From assembly GCA_900317865.1 (NCBI GenBank), contig ONIK01000072.1, positions 1-8,366 of the forward strand: a DNA stretch of 8,366 bases. The letters are read 5' to 3'. A program made the translations under genes and the position numbers. Position 1 is the first letter of the stretch, and every line of letters begins with the position of its first letter. The stretch is from an uncultured Methanobrevibacter sp. Its GTDB lineage: Archaea; Methanobacteriota; Methanobacteria; Methanobacteriales; Methanobacteriaceae. Of this stretch, positions 5,448 to 8,366 are shown piece by piece. The notes under the pieces were generated by a model, which worked only from the letters and a program-made list of their open reading frames with translations, had not been told where the DNA came from and ran no database searches.

Positions 5448-6897
5448 ATTAATTCCATTGATGGTTATTGTTCCTATGATGGCGGCATTACTTTTAAGTG
5501 CTTTTTCAAAATATGATAAACTTATTAGAATTTTAGCATTTGTGGTTGCAATTTGTTTGCCGATAATTCCGATTGTGTCAAATTACGGTCTACACTTCTT
5601 TGGCGGATACGAGCCAATGGTAGATAATGTAACGAACATACTTTATCATCCGGCTATTACATATTCATTTGACTTTATGCAGCAATGTTTCATTGCAATG
5701 ATTGGTCTTTTGACATTTTTAGTAGTCTTTATTTACTTAAGTAAGTATAAAAAAGTCTCAGGACCTTATTTGTTCTTATTGTTCATGGGTACTTCTGCTG
5801 CAACAGCATTAATATTGACTGATGATATCTTCCACATGTTTGTGTTCTTTGAAATATTGGCACTTGCACAGGTGGGTATTGTAGCAGCTTCATCAATTGA
5901 ATATAGTTATGAAATGGCCTTGAAATACATGATTTTAGGTGCTATTGGAAGTCCGATGATGCTTTTAGGAATTGGATTCCTGTTGGCTATGACGGGTACT
6001 GTTAATGTTACTGACATTGTAGCAATTCTGCGTGGAGGTCTTTTAAACGTTACTTCTCCAGTATTCTTGTTATCTTTAGGTTTAATATTCTTTGGATGGT
6101 TATATGCATCTGGTTTACCACCATTCCATACTATTAAATCCGGTATTTACAGTAAAGCAGAACCTCATGCAGCAGCTTTACTTCAATCATTTACTGTTAT
6201 TTCAATGATTTCAATTGTCATTATAATGTTTAGAATCTACTCATCATTACCGATATTTGAAGTCTTTATAGTATTGTTTTCAGTTATAGCAATGATATTG
6301 GGTGTATCTATGGCTTTAACCCAAACAGATTTTAGACGTATGATTGGATTTTTGGCTGTTGGAGAACTTGGTTTCATAGGTTTAGGTATAGGTCTTGGAA
6401 CTCAATTTGCTTTAACTGCTGGTTTGTTCCAGGCTTTAAATGAAATTGTTATTACTGCATTGTTATTCATTGGATTTGGAGCTATTGTCCATTCCACCAA
6501 TGAGGTTGATACTCGTAAATTGGGAGGTCTTTTGGCTTATCACCCTAAAGTCGGAATAATGCTGTTGATTGGTGGTTTAGCTATGGCTGGTGTACCTCCT
6601 TTAAACGGTTTCCAATCTAAATTAATGCTTGTTCAGGCTTCTTTAAGTTGTGGTTATCCTGAATTGTCCATCTTAACTATAATGGTCAGCATTGCTACTT
6701 TTGTAGTGTTTGTTAAAACATTCTACTCTATGTTTTTAAGACCAAAACCACATGATTTGGAAGTTGCTGATAAAGAGGTTCCAAAAGCAATGGTTTTCAC
6801 AATGCTAATACTGTTAATTGTTATTTTCGCATTAGGTTTATTCCCTAATGTTGTAACTAGTGGAATTTCTAACTATGTAGGAGGATTGTTACTATGA
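5440..6897 (+). CDS. ehbF: Energy-converting hydrogenase B subunit F (MrpD/NuoN-like antiporter subunit)
   Basis: The large ion-translocating subunit: 485 residues with about 14 membrane helices. Family features are FVFFEILALAQVG (134-146) with the helix-5 glutamate E138, KYMILGAIGSP (162-172), GLPPFH (225-230), TQTDFRRMIGFLAVGELGF (294-312), and GVPPLNGFQSKLML (384-397), where K394 matches the helix-12 lysine. Unusually there is no lysine anywhere between K239 and K360, so the lysines normally found in helices 7-8 and in the HDMIVK-like segment (here NEIVITALLF, 334-343) are missing. ATG at 5440 follows AGGAGG (5428-5433) at 6 nt and overlaps ehbE by 8 nt. Role: couples ion flow to ferredoxin reduction by the hydrogenase arm. 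Family membership is certain; the effect of the missing lysines is unknown. Confidence 0.93.
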   Translation: MNELIPLMVIVPMMAALLLSAFSKYDKLIRILAFVVAICLPIIPIVSNYGLHFFGGYEPMVDNVTNILYHPAITYSFDFMQQCFIAMIGLLTFLVVFIYLSKYKKVSGPYLFLLFMGTSAATALILTDDIFHMFVFFEILALAQVGIVAASSIEYSYEMALKYMILGAIGSPMMLLGIGFLLAMTGTVNVTDIVAILRGGLLNVTSPVFLLSLGLIFFGWLYASGLPPFHTIKSGIYSKAEPHAAALLQSFTVISMISIVIIMFRIYSSLPIFEVFIVLFSVIAMILGVSMALTQTDFRRMIGFLAVGELGFIGLGIGLGTQFALTAGLFQALNEIVITALLFIGFGAIVHSTNEVDTRKLGGLLAYHPKVGIMLLIGGLAMAGVPPLNGFQSKLMLVQASLSCGYPELSILTIMVSIATFVVFVKTFYSMFLRPKPHDLEVADKEVPKAMVFTMLILLIVIFALGLFPNVVTSGISNYVGGLLL

Positions 6898-7229
6898 AGC
6901 TTTATGATCAACTATTTTATGTTGTAAAAAGGTTTAAGAAGTTATTCTCTCCTGGTCCAGTAACCAATGCTGATGTTTCAGGAAGTATTACTGCAGAAAT
7001 ATTTATAATTGTTTCAATAGTGATTGCAAGCTTGTTGCTTAGACATGTCAGTGTTTTGCTTGCCGGATTCGTTACTTTAATATTGGCTGTTGTGTTAATA
7101 ACAAATATTCCACTTATTCCTAAATTCAGAATTGAACAAGAGGATTCATTAAATAAAATGTTATTCTATGCTATTATTGCTTTAGGATTTATTGTTATAT
7201 TCTTATACTGGGGTGGTAATCTTGTCTAA
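6894..7229 (+). CDS. ehbG: Energy-converting hydrogenase B subunit G (small membrane protein)
   Basis: A 111-residue protein with a basic, amphipathic N-terminus (residues 1-29, including KRFKKLF) and three predicted membrane helices (about 34-49, 52-72 and 89-108). I see no catalytic motif and no clear relation to a Mrp family. It is named from its place after ehbF in the conserved ehb gene order. By position it resembles the small subunit that follows the MrpD-like gene in membrane-bound hydrogenases (MbhI), but that equivalence is only inference. ATG at 6894 overlaps the ehbF stop by 4 nt and follows AGGAGG (6879-6884) at 9 nt. Overlaps ehbH by 8 nt. Confidence 0.78.
   Translation: MKLYDQLFYVVKRFKKLFSPGPVTNADVSGSITAEIFIIVSIVIASLLLRHVSVLLAGFVTLILAVVLITNIPLIPKFRIEQEDSLNKMLFYAIIALGFIVIFLYWGGNLV
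7210..7217 (+). promoter_or_regulatory. Ribosome binding site selecting the TTG start of ehbH
   Basis: GGGGTGGT lies 4 nt before TTG at 7222. The in-frame TTG at 7192 lacks any purine-rich leader, and GTG at 7213 falls inside the site, so 7222 is the most likely start of ehbH. The site lies within the ehbG coding sequence. Confidence 0.55.
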
Positions 7230-7497
7230 TGCAATTCGAAATTTATTTGCTGCTGTTATAACTGCATTATTATCTATTACATTATTTGATGCAGTTTTCC
7301 ATGTTAGCAAAATGATTACTCCAGGTGTAAGCAATATTTATAATGCGTTAGGAACTAAAATTGCGCCAAACATGGTAACTGCTGTCATTTTTGATTTCAG
7401 AGGTTATGATACATTAGGTGAGTCAATCATACTTTTAACTGCAGGACTTGTGGTTTTACTTGTATTTGGAAGAGGAAGATTAGGGGGTAAACTATGA
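7222..7497 (+). CDS. ehbH: Energy-converting hydrogenase B subunit H (MrpA C-terminal / MbhE-like)
   Basis: A 91-residue protein with two membrane helices (about 8-25 and 68-83). NMVTAVIFDFRGYDTLGES (50-68) is the strongly conserved motif of the MbhE family, which equals the last part of MrpA. Its partner half, EhbD, is encoded three genes earlier, whereas the two are adjacent in membrane-bound hydrogenase and fused in MrpA. The start is TTG at 7222 (SNAIRNLF follows), chosen by the ribosome binding site at 7210-7217; the frame is open back to 7192. It overlaps ehbG by 8 nt and ehbI by 4 nt. It probably lies at the interface between EhbD/EhbE and the MrpB-like EhbI. Confidence 0.84.
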   Translation: MSNAIRNLFAAVITALLSITLFDAVFHVSKMITPGVSNIYNALGTKIAPNMVTAVIFDFRGYDTLGESIILLTAGLVVLLVFGRGRLGGKL

Positions 7498-7967
7498 GCC
7501 AAATTCTTAAATTAATAGCTTTACCGATTTCAATTATTTTAATTTGTTTAGGTATAATGACTATTCTGGGAGGACACATAACTCCTGGTGGAGGTTTCCA
7601 GGGGGGAGCAATGATTGCTGCCGGTGTTATATTATCTATTCTTGTTTACGGATTGGGTAATTCTCCTATAGAATTTTCACATACTTATATTGAAGTATTT
7701 GAATCAATTGGAGCATTAGGTTATATTGTTTTAGGTTTGGTAGGTTTATTTGCAGGAGGATTCTTCCTGTATAATGTTGGAGCAGATATATTCAATATTA
7801 TTCCGGCATCAATTCAAACTGTATTCCATTATCCTGATACAACTAATGCAGGTATTATTCCTTACTTAAATATATTTGTAGGTTTAAAAGTATTTGTAGG
7901 ATTAAGTGCTATTGTAATTGCATTTGCAGGATTTAAAAAACTTGTTGAGGAGGATGCTGAACAATGA
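7494..7967 (+). CDS. ehbI: Energy-converting hydrogenase B subunit I (MrpB/MnhB-like)
   Basis: A 157-residue, four-helix membrane protein of the MrpB/MnhB family. The signature GGHITPGGGFQGG (26-38) sits after the first helix. Later helices cover about 40-54, 72-94 and 126-146, with the GIIPYLNIFVGLKVFVG stretch (120-136) typical of the family's last helix. In Mrp antiporters this subunit is required for Na+/H+ exchange, so its presence is consistent with a Na+- or H+-coupled membrane arm, but the ion used by this Ehb cannot be told from sequence. ATG at 7494 overlaps the ehbH stop (ATGA) and follows GGGGGT (7483-7488) at 5 nt. Confidence 0.9.
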   Translation: MSQILKLIALPISIILICLGIMTILGGHITPGGGFQGGAMIAAGVILSILVYGLGNSPIEFSHTYIEVFESIGALGYIVLGLVGLFAGGFFLYNVGADIFNIIPASIQTVFHYPDTTNAGIIPYLNIFVGLKVFVGLSAIVIAFAGFKKLVEEDAEQ

Positions 7968-8215
7968 TAGCTATTGGGCCTATCATATTTGGATTAATTC
8001 TGGGTTTAATTATTGGATCTCAAATTAAAACTGGCAATATCAGCGATACTTCATTTAAAACTTCCTCTTATGTAGTTATCATTATTGCTGCATTAATAAT
8101 GGCATGGCAATTGGGTGAATTCCCATTTTATGATTATTTCCCATTATCATCAGCATTTGCATCAGCTTTAATCGGTGTTTTATTGTCTAAATTAATATTC
8201 GCAAGGAGTAGCTAA
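7964..8215 (+). CDS. ehbJ: Energy-converting hydrogenase B subunit J (small membrane protein)
   Basis: An 83-residue membrane protein with three helices (about 3-20, 34-49 and 60-79). WQLGEFPFYDYFPLSSAF (48-65) between the second and third helices looks like a conserved loop, but I recognise no wider family. The name rests on position between the MrpB-like ehbI and the ferredoxin gene ehbK in the standard ehb order. ATG at 7964 overlaps the ehbI stop by 4 nt, and GGAGG (7949-7953) lies 10 nt upstream. Function unknown; presumably a structural part of the membrane arm. Confidence 0.8.
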   Translation: MIAIGPIIFGLILGLIIGSQIKTGNISDTSFKTSSYVVIIIAALIMAWQLGEFPFYDYFPLSSAFASALIGVLLSKLIFARSS

Positions 8216-8226
8216 GGGGTGTTATA

Positions 8227-8366
8227 ATGTTTTTATCAACTAATACATGTGATGGAAAAGGAGAGTGTATTAAACAATGTCCTACAAAAGCGATTCGTTT
8301 AATTAATGGAAAGGCTTTCAGCTGTCTTACTTGTGGAATCTGTTATGAAAACTGTCCGAATGATGC
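8227..8366 (+). CDS. ehbK: Energy-converting hydrogenase B subunit K, iron-sulfur polyferredoxin (N-terminal part)
   Basis: Only 46 codons are present before the window ends. They encode a ferredoxin-type pair of iron-sulfur motifs. The first is C8-x5-C14-x3-C18-P, followed by TKAI; the second is a standard C33-x2-C36-x2-C39-x3-C43-P. The second-cysteine position of the first motif is occupied by K11, so the first cluster may have fewer cysteine ligands than a normal [4Fe-4S] site. EhbK is expected to carry electrons between the hydrogenase active-site subunits and ferredoxin on the cytoplasmic side. ATG at 8227 follows GGGGTG (8216-8221) at 5 nt and lies 11 nt after the ehbJ stop. Confidence 0.85.
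   Translation, partial: MFLSTNTCDGKGECIKQCPTKAIRLINGKAFSCLTCGICYENCPND

Larger units (their letters stand above)
3781..8366 (+). other. 5' part of the ehb operon (ehbA to ehbK, truncated at window edge)
   Basis: Eleven same-strand genes encode the Mrp-like membrane module and the first ferredoxin subunit of energy-converting [NiFe] hydrogenase B. After the 51-nt ehbA-ehbB gap the joints are: ATGA overlaps at B/C, F/G, H/I and I/J; a 1-nt gap at C/D; TAATG at D/E; 8-nt overlaps at E/F and G/H; and 11 nt at J/K. Nearly every gene has its own strong ribosome binding site, so coupled translation and fixed stoichiometry are likely. The hydrogenase large and small subunits are expected downstream. 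Confidence 0.88.

Noticed and set aside
1..8366. Defence system, mobile element, CRISPR array or wholly new gene cluster.
   Set aside because: All substantial genes fall into known families or the known ehb order; there is no transposase, integrase, spaced direct repeats or terminal inverted repeats of an element.

Overview
The window is AT-rich archaeal DNA, most likely from a hydrogenotrophic methanogen of the Methanobacteriales. Methanobrevibacter or a close relative is the best fit. The evidence is archaeal TATA-type promoters, strong GGAGG/GGTGAT ribosome binding sites, occasional GTG and TTG starts, and above all the first part of an ehb operon, which encodes energy-converting hydrogenase B and is characteristic of methanogens. 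The genus is inferred from protein style and base composition and was not checked by search.

Left part (1-2487): the tail of an unidentified membrane protein ends at 55 and is followed by a hairpin plus T-run. Next comes a leader with two dyad symmetries, then a complete pyruvate kinase gene (pyk, GTG start) and a YdjM/DUF457-type membrane metal-dependent hydrolase. Middle part (2471-3433, minus strand): a permease of the ACR3/bile acid:Na+ symporter superfamily. It converges on the hydrolase gene with a 17-nt overlap of coding ends, and a 347-nt intergenic region separates it from the divergent ehb operon.

Right part (3781-8366): ehbA to ehbJ complete and the start of ehbK, all on the plus strand. 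After a 51-nt gap between ehbA and ehbB the genes are nearly gapless, with ATGA, TAATG and 8-nt overlaps. The ten complete genes form the Mrp-antiporter-like membrane module: MrpE (EhbA), MrpF (EhbB), MrpG (EhbC), the two halves of the MrpA C-terminus (EhbD, EhbH), MrpC/NuoK (EhbE), MrpD/NuoN (EhbF), MrpB (EhbI), and two small membrane proteins without clear family (EhbG, EhbJ). EhbK begins the electron-transfer part, an iron-sulfur polyferredoxin. The catalytic [NiFe] subunits should lie beyond the right edge.

From established knowledge of Ehb in methanogens, the complex uses the membrane ion gradient to drive ferredoxin reduction by H2, and that ferredoxin serves anabolic carboxylations such as pyruvate synthesis. 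A neighbouring pyruvate kinase fits central carbon metabolism, but no direct link is shown by sequence. I see no mobile element, CRISPR array or stable RNA gene, and no clearly new multi-gene system. The points most worth a second look are an EhbF with no lysine across residues 240-359, an EhbK first cluster motif lacking its second cysteine, and symmetric candidate regulatory sites upstream of pyk and ehbA.
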